A stretch of 27,500 nucleotides of DNA from Symbiodinium natans (GCA_905221605.1 CAJNDS010001118.1:1-27500), one strand, 5' to 3'; counted from the first letter of the stretch, positions 17,371-27,384 are shown. The notes: generated from the letters alone by a model not told the origin. A program made the numbers and translations.

Positions 17371-18653
17371 CTAATCTTGCGGCATGACTTCGAATTCCGG
17401 CAAGCCAGGAGCAGGGCGATGTGGTCTATGATCATAAGGCTTAACCCAAACCCCAAACACCAAACACTAAACCCTAAACCCTATTCCTAGGCGCGACTAT
17501 GCTTGTGCCTGGAGCTTGGGATGGGTCGCCGATAGCTGCCAGGCGCTTTGTCAAGCCAGCGAAGGACATGGTCTCAAAAGGGATGTACTCGGAGCGCCGG
17601 CTCTTGAGCTCCTGCTCCTGCGCAGGGGCAGGGCTCTCTGCAAAATTAGGGTTTAGGGTTTAGGGTTTAGGGTTGCCAAACTTAGTGCGAAACACACCTC
17701 TGGATGCATGCACTTCAGTGTACCACATGCTTTTGTTGTGGGGTTTGACAGGCAGATGCGATGAAGAATCAACGACTGAATTCTACATGAAAAGTGGCAC
17801 AGCAACAGCAAGCAGCTCCCCAATCCCACAAGAATGAGTCCTGGAACATCTTCAGCGCCTGGCGCAAGCACCGGTAGGTGTGGGACAGGGCACGATAAGA
17901 GCGATATCATGATGCCGGGGAAAGAAACCATCAAAAGGCGCTGCTCTTAAATTACATCTAGGGATGGTGGCTGGTAAGCTCCAACCCCTGAAGACTTCGG
18001 GCCCTCAGATTGTGTGGCCTGGAAGGTGACAATCTGCATCACCAACGGTCGCAACGCCTGGTCGACTGCTAAGACCGCATGGCTGAAGAGCTTCCTTACT
18101 TCTCGGACGGCCATGTGGTGCTTTAGGGGTTGTAGGTTTCACGTGCTGCAGACGCGGTCTCAGCTATATAGGGTAGCACCAACAAGGCTATCTTCGAACA
18201 AGGGCCAAGTTTCTGAGAGATCGTGCTGAAGCTTGCGCAGTCCTCGGGGGCAACGTCCAGGCCCTGTCCAAGCTCGACTCCCTCGAGCAGGTTGGCCACA
18301 ATGTTCTCATCCTCATACGTTCAAGGTTATAGCCAATAGCCCGAGAGTGAATTGAGCCAAAAAAGTTGAGAAATAAGGGATCTGTTATGCGTGCGTCTTC
18401 TGTGCTCCGAGAAGCAGTATACAAGAGCAACTGCCTTCTAGACACAACAACCGCCGCTCCACTGCTTCCGTTGCAACATGTTGCAACACGACCTCGAATG
18501 AACTGAAGCCCTACAATTTACGACGACTGCTGCGGTTGCCAGTGCGCCTATGCTCCTACTCCGTCCTCCAGGGCGATCTGCAGCCGTTCCGCGCTGGTCA
18601 GCGTGGCGGCCCAAGCTTCCAACAACGCCTGCGCGATGCAACGCGCGGAAGTC
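17371..18653 (-). CDS. Unrecognised multi-exon protein gene (hand-built model)
   Basis: Short minus-strand blocks read like protein and join in consistent phase: 18560-18653 (ARCIAQALLEAWAATLTSAE), 18180-18311 (NIVANLLEGVELGQGLDVAP), 18019-18120 (VREVRKLFSHAVLAVDQALR), about 17819-17858 (ALKMFQDSFLWDW) and about 17480-17637 (SRRSEYIPFETMSFAGLTKR). Several junctions follow dinoflagellate patterns: CAG|GC...CCAG|GCG between the third and fourth blocks (GC-AG), GGA|GTAGGA after the first, and TTTTGCAG before the last. The last junction is uncertain (phase suggests a GA donor). A possible tail exon (CCT at 17439 to TAG at 17371) would follow an intron made only of TTTAGGG-like sequence. The blocks are mostly helical and charged. 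I recognise no family; the 5' end may lie further right. Confidence 0.4.
17445..17485 (-). repeat. Degenerate telomere-type repeats, reverse orientation
   Basis: CCCAAACCCCAAACACCAAACACTAAACCCTAAACCC on the plus strand reads as GTTTAGGG-type repeats on the minus strand. It begins directly after the open frame of the minus-strand exon at 17480-17637, with GT at its 5' end and TTAAG at its 3' end. Confidence 0.85.
17646..17674 (+). repeat. TTTAGGG repeats against an exon edge
   Basis: Four TTTAGGG-like units occur here. On the minus strand they read CCCTAAA...CCCTAA-TTTTGCAG, so the array is the last part of the putative intron before the exon starting at 17637. Confidence 0.9.
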
Positions 18654-19414
18654 CTGAAAATTCTGAAAAACGAAACAAACTCACGAGTCCACGAGTCCTG
18701 AGTCAGAGGGCCATGAAATGCCATGAACGGGGCAGCTTCCCCAAGACTTTACGGGCTCCAGGCGGACCCTACTGGGCCCCAACTCTCGTGTACATTTTCC
18801 ACCGGCAGCCTAACCTGCTTTACTGCACACTGGAGGCTCCCAGCGGACTTGTTTTGGACTCCTGATGCCGTTCGTGGGAAGCTAATGGGTGAATCGTGTG
18901 TCATCGTGTCAGTATGTTCCGGGCCAAGCGAAGGGTCTAGGTGCTTCACCCAAACGCAAACACACACATGCGCGCACACACACAGAGATCACCATAAATG
19001 GGCTCATCAGTTACTCCAAGCAGCAATGAAGGGATGGTGCAGTGTACCACACATGTTTCAACCATCAGCTTCCCAGGGTGACATCAAGAGCTTTTGTCGT
19101 GATGCTGTCGGAGCAAAAAGTTCGCTTAGCGCCTCCTGAAATGTGCTCTCACAAACAGAAAGTAAGTTAAGCTGCCAACTGATGATAGCTACAGCAGCAT
19201 GCAGCTGTTATCGAAGTACTTGAATGTTGGACGCCCTAGAACCCGCACTGCGGCTCTCGCTATCTGCCCTTGCAAGTCTGACCTTGTGAGTTTTTTTTTT
19301 TGGGCGTGCCCCGGAGTAGACCCTCGGGCGTAAAAGCACATGGTCCGGGACCCCCACAGCGGATAAAGAACTTGAAGAGCACAAATTGGGGTTTAGGGTT
19401 TTGAGGGGAAGAGT
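18654..19414. other. Stretch without a confident gene
   Basis: A plus-strand ATG frame at 18723-19139 (138 codons) is open, but its composition is unremarkable and it crosses a CA-rich microsatellite, so I do not call it. A poly-T tract (about 19290-19301) and a lone TTTAGGG-like unit (19390-19399) are present. Confidence 0.4.
18958..18985 (+). repeat. CA/CG dinucleotide microsatellite
   Basis: Imperfect (CA)n with ATGCGCG interruption: ACACACACATGCGCGCACACACACAG. Confidence 0.8.
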
Positions 19415-19439
19415 CCCCCCCCCCCCCCCCCCCCCCCCC
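19415..19439 (+). repeat. Poly-C run, 25 bases
   Basis: Twenty-five uninterrupted C occur between GAGT and ACACAGG. The length is prone to sequencing and polymerase error. It lies at the left edge of the minisatellite region. Confidence 0.9.
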
Positions 19440-19469
19440 ACACAGGAAACAAGAAAAAATAGCCCATTC

Positions 19470-19870
19470 AAAGACCCAACAGCATATCTTGACCACGCAA
19501 CCACGACCACGACACGCGACGGCACTTCCAAAAACCAACACGCGACGGCACTTCCAACAACCAAGCAACCATGTCGCGAACACTTCCAAGAGCCATGCAG
19601 CCACCATGATAGGTCAACTTCCAAGAGCCGGCCCACAGCAACGGTAAGTACGATCCAGTAGGTCATAACGGAAGGTATAGATCCAAGAACCAAGCGAATA
19701 CGACGTAGGCGCACGCCCAAAAACCAATTGACCACGACGTGTACTCCCAAGAAAGGGACCAGACGATACATGCACTCCCAAGAACTATGCGGCCATGAAG
19801 AGGTAAAGTACGTGCGGCCACGAGGAGTAAAGCTTCCAAGAACCAGTCCACCACGGGTAGGTGCTTTCCG
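19470..19870 (-). repeat. Degenerate ~40-bp minisatellite, left array (minus orientation)
   Basis: The motif TTCCAAGAACCA, then a spacer of about 8-12 bp, then CCACGACG-GTA recurs with many changes roughly every 35-45 bp; the last clear unit is at about 19838-19866 (CTTCCAAGAACCAGTCCACC). It is the reverse complement of the unit found at 20702-21235. Confidence 0.7.
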
Positions 19871-20701
19871 GCGAGCTTCATGAGCATCAGCGGCGTCGCC
19901 ATTTCGGGACAAGGGGCTCCAAATCCCGCCTCGGCAGGAGCAGCATTTTTCTTGCATGATTTTCATGCCCCTTGGAAAGGGTGCCCCCAAGGAGGAGAAG
20001 TGGGGGCCCAACGATGCTCACGATGCTGGGGGGAGGGGGCCCAGGGGGGGCTTACAGGGCGAGGAACGGAGGCAATGATGCTCGTCATCCTCTGTCAGAG
20101 GAGGCTTGTGAGACTTTTTTCGGGCTAGTGCAGCTTCCTCGCGTGCGCCGTTTGGATGGCCTTGCCGGCGCGCGCCCGCGCCCACGCTGCTGCATGCCTC
20201 TGCCTCCTCGGGGCGTTGCCCGCCCCTGGGCGCAGCCCTTTAAAATAAAATGCATGACATTTCTAACTCTAACATTAACGCGCGATGCTGCGCCAGATAT
20301 ACTAATATTATGAAATGCAAAGAGGGCATGACACTGCAAATACCAGTGTTTTGGGGCATGTTCACAAAGACGACGTGAACGTTTGCGACGACGTGTCTAT
20401 CATTCCGGAAACGTCAAACATCCTTTGCGTTATGTTGCGCAAAGAGGCAAGAACGCTTTTATTTCCGGTTTTTTTCAGACATGCATGCTTGTGACAGCGT
20501 GTCTTGCTCCAGAAACGTCAAACAACCTGTTGCGTCACGTTGCGCAAGGCAAAAACGCTGTACGTACTAGTGTTTTGGGGCATGGTCACCGTAGGAACGG
20601 ACGTTATAGTATTCCCCGCCCCTCAAGAAACCAGAGAAAGGAATCAAAGGAGACGACCAGGCTAAATACAGCGCAAGGAACACTTACCAGTGTTCTGTAA
20701 A
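19871..20701. other. Region between the two inverted minisatellite arrays
   Basis: A GC-rich part (19900-20240) with G-runs is followed by AT-richer sequence. At 20344-20590 a tandem arrangement occurs: AGTGTTTTGGGGCATG-TCAC appears at 20345 and 20569, and an ~60-bp block (GTGTCT...GAAACGTCAAACA...TGCGCAA...AACGCT) appears at about 20393 and 20499, 106 bp apart. I see no gene. Confidence 0.6.
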
Positions 20702-21235
20702 GTGCACCTACCGTCGCGGTCTTGGAACTGTACCTACCGGTATGAACCACTGGATCTCTGAAGCAAACCTATCGTGGCCTGGTTCTTGGATTTTTGGAAC
20801 TGTACCTACCGTGCGGCCGCCTTGACATTGGAAGTTTACCTGCTGTCGTGGCCACATGGCTCTTGGAAGTGTACCTGCCGTCCGTCGTGGGCAGCTGGTT
20901 CTTCGAGCTGCGTCTACTGTCGTGGTCACTTGTCTTGTGGGGTTGCACCTACCGTCACGGTCGCCTTGCGAGTATAGATACCTGATGTTGCGGTCGGAAG
21001 TAAGAGTAAGCGCCGCGCTCACCTAGCTCTTTAGAAGTGTACCTACCACTGCGGTCGCCGTTCTTGGGAGTGTACCTGCAGTCGTCTTGGATTTTTTCCT
21101 ACGACGTGGCCGCCTGGTTCATATAGTATATGTAGCATCTGATCAGCTGGTTCTTGGAACTTGGTTTTGAAAGTGCTATGATCGATTAGACCATGGAGCG
21201 TACCTACCGTCGTGGCGCGCTGGTTCTCAGCGTTC
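20702..21235 (+). repeat. Degenerate ~40-bp minisatellite, right array (plus orientation)
   Basis: GTACCTACCGTCGTGG-TC followed by TGGTTCTTGGAA recurs about a dozen times with drift, for example near 20705, 20735, 20803, 20865, 20945, 21038, 21069 and 21200. The last unit (about 21199-21229) overlaps the open start of the plus-strand gene that follows. Confidence 0.75.
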
Positions 21236-22296
21236 CTCTCAGAAGGGGCATTCAGATTCCGCCCGAACATCACCATCGAACCCATTGAGGAGATTGAGGA
21301 CGATGAATTACCGGAGGAGTTCGAGGTGGTGATTCCAGATGAGGCTGCGTCTACAGCTGCAGAGACCGATGTGGAGGTGAGACGGCAGAGCCAACAGTTT
21401 GATTTGGCGCATATGCCAACGATGGCGTCGTGGAAGACGAGGACGAAGAGGATGTTCCCATAGGACGTGATGTCAACGTCCTGGATGATCTTCCCATCGC
21501 ACGCAGCTGCGAAGTCAGGGAAACGGTGGCGCGGTACTTTGACGCAACCTTCCTCAAGCGCATTCGGCGATTTTGGGGACTCATTCAAAAGCAGCATCAA
21601 ATGACCGACCTTGAGAAGTACCAGGCGTACCGCAATCATCACCTTCGACCTGACTGTCACACCAACCCCGTCAGGCTTGGATTTCCCAAGAACGAATTCC
21701 TGGCGGGGCCTGGCACCATCGATCCGCGACCATGTACTTATGAAGAATTCGTAGCCCATTGCGAGGGCGACGAGGAGAAAGCTAAGGTCCTGTGGTGGAC
21801 CTATGAGGGCATTGCCATCGTCAACAAGGCCGTACGCTTCTTTCTTCGCCACGGTGTCGACCAAAAGGCTTTGCGCACATTTGGCGACAACAATGAAACC
21901 TTGCACGCGCATGATCGATGGGGAAAGGCGGTAGCACATATGTTTGGCTGCAGCCGTGAGGACTCCATGGTGAAGGACATCGCGAGCTTTCACCGCATCC
22001 GGGAAGAATGCGCAATGTATGGCGTTCGGGTCGAGAAGTTATCTCTTGAGGCACCTATTGCGTGCGAATACTACGGCGCCTACATGAACGACGAAATGAA
22101 GCAGGTGCTCAAGAAGAAGAGAGAGGGCATGGAGCAGCGATCACAGGAACATCGCACTATTCATATCATGCTCACGGATGATGCTCCTGCTCCAACTACA
22201 GGTCGCTCGGCACCTTCGTCTTCGTCGTCAGCAGCCAAGGGCAAGCCAAAGCCCAGACCAAAACAGCGGAAACAGCGGCCACACCAGCAGCAGTGA
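21212..22296 (+). CDS. Unrecognised acidic/helical protein, start uncertain
   Basis: Two overlapping plus-strand frames carry the gene. The first is open to about 21463 and holds an acidic block (EEIEDDELPEEFEVVIPDEA). The second is open from about 21400 to the TGA at 22294-22296 and is continuous for about 290 codons, with DEDEEDVPIGRDV, WGLIQKQHQMTDLEKYQAY, FFLRHGVDQKALRTFGDNNE, MFGCSREDSMVKDIASF and a Ser/Lys/Gln-rich tail (PKPRPKQRKQRPHQQQ). Neither frame has a good ATG at its start. A small GT-AG intron, for example GTGGAG|GTGAGA at 21377 to GACGAG|GACGAA at 21442, would join them in frame; a frameshift is the alternative. The upstream end runs into the minisatellite, with CTCTCAG (about 21236-21242) a possible acceptor. 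I recognise no known domain; a dinoflagellate-specific protein is likely. Confidence 0.55.
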
Positions 22297-22767
22297 TGCC
22301 AGATGTTATCTATTCGCATTGGATCCGGGTGTATTTACAGTGTTACCGTATTCATTTTGAGCAGCATAGGCATATCTGGGTGATTTGCAGTATTTTGGAC
22401 GTATCTTGTTATCGGATATTGGGTACCTCCCCAGGGGAGGGTCCCTATTTTGGTATTACAATGCAACTGCGATTGGATATGTGGTGATATCATGTGAGGT
22501 ACCTTTCCAGGGGAGGATCTTCTTGATGTTCATATATTCTTCGCTCTGTGGTAGGTGCCCATGGCATCCCCCACATATATGCAGTTGTGCAGATGCCTCC
22601 ACGTCTTACCCAGTTCGGCCTGTGCAGCAACTTTGTGACACCCGAGGAACGCAGTGCTGAGGAGTAAACGCAACTTGCAAGCTGTTGTGTTTGTTGTTTA
22701 CAGTTGCTCTTGTCTGGTGTTGTGCGACTCATGAGGACCGTGTTGGCATGGAAGATGTGTACGTGGC
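22297..22767. other. Non-coding stretch downstream of the acidic gene
   Basis: The sequence is AT-richer than its surroundings, with no convincing frame. Two copies of a motif around GGTACCT-CCAGGGGAGG lie 76 bp apart (22421-22443 and 22497-22519). Each contains a CC(C/T)-GGGG-type palindrome and could form a small stem. Confidence 0.5.
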
Positions 22768-23178
22768 ATGGGATCCCGACTTAAAGGGCCAGTAAGTGCC
22801 CAAAGGGTGATGCCACTTGTAAAGCGTGCAAGTTGGATCCTTGTCGTTCCGGTCTTGGCTTGCTGCGTGGTTGTTTGTTGCTTGCTGTTGCGTGGGGGGT
22901 TGAGGGCCGATGATGACATTATGACCCAGGCGGAGGCCAGCGTACTCGAGGCGCAACAGGAGGAGCAACCGCGATTGGTGCACCCCGCGGATGCCATTGG
23001 GCTGGCGGCAGGGGGCTCGGAACAGCCGGGAGGGGGGGGAGCACAGGGCTTCAACCCACCATCCACCCGGCACTGCGGGCACGCCGGATCCTCGAGATCC
23101 AACAAGAGGTGGCAGCTGCTTTTGGGGCTGTTGAAGAGTGGAGCGTTGTGTCGGCGGGTTTGGGGCATCGATGCTTGA
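22768..23178 (+). CDS. Possible membrane-anchored protein, N-terminal part
   Basis: An ATG frame of 136 codons ends in the first satellite unit. Residues about 23-42 are a strong hydrophobic segment (SWILVVPVLACCVVVCCLLL) after a basic N terminus, like a signal anchor. An acidic stretch (RADDDIMTQAEASVLEAQQEE) and a glycine-rich part follow. The opposite strand is also open, so the call is tentative. The reading frame ends where the repeats begin, so the true gene may continue by splicing or may have been cut by the satellite. Confidence 0.35.
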   Translation: MGSRLKGPVSAQRVMPLVKRASWILVVPVLACCVVVCCLLLRGGLRADDDIMTQAEASVLEAQQEEQPRLVHPADAIGLAAGGSEQPGGGGAQGFNPPSTRHCGHAGSSRSNKRWQLLLGLLKSGALCRRVWGIDA

Positions 23179-25668
23179 CCCCTGTCGTGCTGCATTGTTC
23201 TGGGTTTTGGGTGTTATGTCGACTTGTTCGGGACATCGAGGCTTGACCCCCCTTGGTGCTGCGTTGCTCTGGGTCTTGGGTGTTATGTCAACTGGTTTGG
23301 GACATCGAGGCTTAACCCCTTTCGTGCTGTGTTGTTTTGGGGGAATCGGTCCGGTGTTGTGTGGAAGGGTTTGGGACATCGAGTCATCGAGTCTTGACCC
23401 CTTTGGTGCTGCATTGCTTCGCGGGTTTGGGTGTTGTGTCGACGGGTTTGGGACATTGAGGCTTGACCCCTTTGGTGCTGTATTGCTCTGGGGGTTTGGG
23501 TGTTGTGTCGACAGGTTTAGGACATCGGTGCTTGACCCCCTTGCTGCTGCATTGCTTTGCGGGTTTGGGTGTTGTATCGACAGGTTTGGGACATCGAGGT
23601 TTGACCTGCATTGCTTCGCAGGTTTGGGTGTGGTGTCGAAGGGTTTTGGACATCGAGGCTTGACCTCTTTGGTGCTGCACTGCTCTGGGGGTTTGGGCGT
23701 TGTGAAGGCTGGTTTGGGACATCGAGGCTTGGCTCCCTTTGGTGCTGCATTGCTTTGGGTGTTGGGTGTCATGTCTGGTTTGGGACATCGAGGCTTGACC
23801 CCTTTGGTGCTGCATTGCTCTGGGGGTTTGGGCGTTGTGAAGAGTAGTTTGGGACGTCGAGGCTTGACCCGTTTGGTGCTGCATTGCTCTGGGGGTTTGG
23901 GCGTTGTGAAGAGTGGTTTGGGACATCAAGGCTTGAGCATTGCTTTGGGTTTGGGGTGTTGTGTCTGGTTTGGGACATCAAAGCTTGACCCCTTTGGTGC
24001 TGCATTGCTTGGGGGTTTGGGCGTTATGTCGACTGGTGTGGGACAGCGAGGCTTAACCCCTTTGGGACTGCTGGGCGTTGTGAAGACTGGTTTGGGACAT
24101 CGAGGCTTGACCCCGTTGGTGCTGCATTGCTCTGGGGGTTTGGGCGTTGTGAAGAGTGGTTTGGGACCTCGAGGCTTGGCCCCTTTGGTGCTGCATTGCT
24201 TTGGGTTTGGGGTGTTGTGTCTGGTTTGGGACATCAAAGCTTGACCCCTTTGGTGCTGCATTGCTCTGGGTTTTGGGTGTTCTGTCGACTGGTTTGGGAC
24301 ATCGAGGCTTGACCTCTTTGGTGCTGCATTGCTCTGGGGGTTGGGGCGTTGTGAAGACTGGTTTGGGACATCGAGGCTTGACGCCTTTGGTGCTGCATTG
24401 CTCTGGGGGTTTGGGCGTTGTGAAGAGTGGTTTGGGACATCGAGGCTTGACCCCTTTGGTGCTGCATTGCTTTGGGTTTTGGGTGTCATGTCTGGTTTGG
24501 GACATCGAGGCTTGACCCTTTGGTGCTGCATTGCTCTAGGGGTTTGGGCGTTGTGAAGAGTGGTTTGGGACATCGAGGCTTGACCCCTTTGGTGCTGCAT
24601 TGCTTTGGGTTTGGGGTGTTGTGTCTGGTTTGGGACATCAAAGCTTGACCCCTTTGGTGCTGCATTGCTTGGGGGTTTTGGCGTTATGTCGACTGGTGTG
24701 GGACAGCGAGGCTTGACCCCTTTGGTGCTGCTGGGCGTTGTGACGACTGGTTTGGGTCATCGTGGCTTGACCCCTTTAGTGCTGCATTGCTTTGGGGTTT
24801 GGGTGTTATGTCGACTGGTTTGGGACATCGAGGCTTGACCCCTTTGGTGCTGCATTGCTCTGGGGGTTTGGGCGTTGTGAAGCATGGTTTGGGACATCGA
24901 GGCTTGACCCCTTTGGTGCTGCATTGCTTTGGGTTTTGGGTGTCATGTCTGGTTTGGGACATCGAGGCTTGACCCCTTTGGTGCTGCATTGCTCTAGGGG
25001 TTTGGGCGTTGTGAAGAGTGGTTTGGGACATCGAGGCTTGACCCCTTTGGTGCTGCATTGCTCTGGGTTTTGGGTGTTCAGTCGACTGGTTTGGGACATC
25101 GAGGCTTGACCCCTTTGGTGCTGCATTGCTCTGGGTTTTGCGGCGTTGTGAAGACTGGTTTGGGATGTCGAGGCTTGACCCCGTTGGTGCTGCATTGCTC
25201 TGGGGGTTTGGGCGTTGTGAAGAGTGGTTTGGGACATCGTTGACCCCTTTGGTGCTGGATTGCTTTGGGTTTTGGGTGTTCTGTCGACTGGTTTGGGACA
25301 TCGAGGCTTGACCCCTTTGGTGCTGCATTGCTCTGGGTTTTGGGTGTTCTGTCGACTGGTTTGGGACATCGAGGCTTGACCCCTTTGGTGCTGCATTGCT
25401 TTGGGTTTTGGGTGTCATGTCTGGTTTGGGACATCGAGGCTTGACCCTTTGGTGCTGCATTGCTCTAGGGGTTTGGGCGTTGTGAAGAGCCGTTTGGGAC
25501 ATCGAGGCTTGACCCCTTTGGTGCTGCATTGCTCTGGGTTTTGGGTGTTATGTCGATTGGTTTGGGACATCGAGGCTTGACCCCTTTGGTGCTGCATTGC
25601 TTTTGGGTTTGGGCCTCGTGCAAACGGGCTCCAGAACGTCGAGGCTTTACCGCTTGCGTGCTGCATTG
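23148..25668. repeat. Satellite/minisatellite of 61-69-bp units, ~38 copies
   Basis: The repeat core is GGTTTGGGACATCGAGGCTT, followed by GACCCCTTTGGTGCTGCATT and GCTCTGGG. The variable spacer comes in classes: GGGTGTT-TGTCGACT (units near 68 bp), GGGCGTTGTGAAGAGT (near 66 bp), and GGGTGTCATGTCT (near 64 bp). Most units are 66 bp or close, so reading frames stay open over hundreds of codons on both strands. Blocks of several units recur together: a distinctive group with CATCAAAGCTTG then GGTGTGGGACAGCGAGGC occurs at about 23935-24060 and again at about 24597-24720, some 660 bp apart, showing higher-order duplication. Units at both ends are more diverged, as expected for unequal exchange. Confidence 0.93.
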
Positions 25669-26210
25669 AATGAATTTCAAAGGTGCGACTCATGCACCCA
25701 ACTTGCAAAAACATTTGGTGCATCCAACGCCGCAAGATTTCAATCTCAAGACGACGCAAACATCACTTTCGCAATTCGTTAAAGCACATTCAACACTGAC
25801 CCATTTGGTGATGTAGCAGCGTGCAGTGCAGCGTCACTTGTGCATTTGCGTGATGAGTCCAACAATGCTTCGGAAGTGCTGGCGGAAAGACGTGGAGAAG
25901 CGCGTCAACACAAACTGTGCTTCAAGGGTTTACGATGGCATCTTTACAGGTTTGCATGTTGATAACCTAATGTTGGTGTATTGCTGAGGTGCATGAAGGC
26001 TATCCCTGCGAATACTTGGGCTGTCAGCAACAATTCGGGCACAGCCGCGGAGCGCCAAATCGTAACAAGGCATCAGGGGTACTGACGTCCAAAAAGACAA
26101 GGTTACAACGTTGACCTGTTGTTGAGCAACGGATTGTCGCTTGTTTCACGGTTGCGCACATGCATGGGACAGTATGTGCTGCTGGGAAATGTCCGTCATT
26201 TATATTATAC
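25669..26210. other. Unique sequence right of the satellite, no gene called
   Basis: A frame running out of the last satellite unit to a TAA at about 25780 (FQRCDSCTQLAKTFGASNAA) is open, but it has no start of its own. The remainder shows no convincing frame or RNA. Confidence 0.4.
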
Positions 26211-26418
26211 CATTTCCGGCTTTTTGCGGTCCTTCATGTCCCGTCAGTTCCGGAAATTTCCGTCTTTCATATTTCACCATTTCCGATTTTTCCGTCTTTT
26301 ACGTTCCGTCTTTCATATTCCACCATTTCCGGATTTTCCCGTCCTTCACATCCCATCATTTCCGAAAGTTTCCGTCATTCACATTCCATCATTTCCGGAA
26401 TTCTCCGTCTTCCTCACG
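26211..26418 (+). repeat. 33-bp pyrimidine-rich minisatellite, ~6 copies
   Basis: The units begin CATTTCCGGA-TTTTCCGTC, followed by TTCACATTCCA, at about 26211, 26245, 26278, 26324, 26357 and 26390. One unit carries a 13-bp internal duplication. The period is divisible by three, which is why several frames appear open here. Confidence 0.85.
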
Positions 26419-27384
26419 TTTTGGCCTGTCGCAAAGAGTTTGATCCAGGCCTCTTTTCTTTAGAGACTGAAACCCAACAGTATATGCTGTTGGGAATAAT
26501 TCAAAAATCACTTGCTTTAGCCCCCCTCCCTTACCGCTAACCTTGATAGGCATTGCTAGCGCAAGGGTAAAGGAACTTAATAGTCGTATTTTTTGCGGCC
26601 TACGCTGGTACGACCAAAGCAAATCTGTCGCAACAGTTGGACGCCCTACTCCGCAGGATTCCAGGATTTTAGGCTTGAACCCTCAGGAATCAAGGCACTG
26701 CGATGGGAATGCAGATAGGCTATCGAAGGAGTCCCGCTTGCTGCTCTGGCAGAAAGAATGCAGTGCATTCAGTCTTGACAGGGGTTCCGAAATTTTTGGG
26801 CACTGTAGAGTTTCAAGGGGTCCTCATTGCAAGGGAATCCTACAATTTGGGGATCTAGATTGGGGATCCCCTATTTTCGCAAACCCCCCTACTAGGGGAG
26901 TCCCACTGCAACTCGACAATGCGGCACTCATCACCCCGACTCACAACCAAGCGCGCCTGCGCGCATCTCTCTTCAGCCAGCTGCACAGTGCGCCAACTGT
27001 CCTGCAATGCCGCCGTGTCGGCACCTTAGCATATGCATACGACCCGTACGTATGCCCGCAACCCCACGTCCTCCTCTCGTGACCCTCTTCTCTCCGTTGC
27101 CAAAGCCAAACCGAGAGAATGCAGGGACAACTGCCCACGTATCACAGCCGTATCACAGCACCCCCGGCACCTGCACACTGGGAGAAATTCTGGGCCAATC
27201 TCAGGGCTTCATTCGTGTGGTCCAGAGCTCTGAGCCGGATCATGGTGAAGATGCTATGCTTCTCGTGGCTGCGCAGAAAGGACTCCAAGAGAGAGGTCCA
27301 CAGAACTTCCGAGCCGGCGCTGATCCTGGCAGATCTAACCCCAGGTAGGAGCAGATAGAATTCTGGCGCACCTCTAGCATACGG
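26419..27384. other. Stretch without a confident gene
   Basis: Several frames are open (for example 26543-27082 and 27007-27348), but they lack good starts, recognisable motifs or splice context. A G/C-run cluster at about 26815-26905 (GGGGTCC, GGGGATCCCC, CCCCCCTACTAGGGGAG) has some self-complementarity. Confidence 0.4.

Noticed and set aside
17653-17934. 93-codon hydrophobic minus-strand frame
   Set aside because: It crosses the TTTAGGG array and competes with a better-phased exon in another frame.
19208-20011. 267-codon minus-strand frame
   Set aside because: It passes through the 25-base C run (poly-Gly) and the degenerate minisatellite; its composition follows the repeats, not a protein.
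21043-21993. 316-codon minus-strand frame opposite the acidic-protein gene
   Set aside because: It overlaps the minisatellite and the plus-strand frame, whose composition and length are more protein-like; treated as an antisense shadow.
22729-25529. Long open frames inside the satellite on both strands taken as proteins
   Set aside because: They arise because the unit is about 66 bp and lacks stops; frames switch whenever unit length changes and none has a convincing start.
23148-25668. CRISPR-like direct repeats
   Set aside because: Units are contiguous with no unique spacers and the context is eukaryotic; it is a satellite.
25848-25905. Hammerhead-ribozyme-like GTGATGAGTCC ... GGAAAG
   Set aside because: The core requires CUGAUGA; here the first base is G, and no matching stems II and III are evident.
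26119-26540. Three overlapping frames at the right-hand minisatellite
   Set aside because: All are open because the repeat period is 33 bp; no independent evidence of coding.
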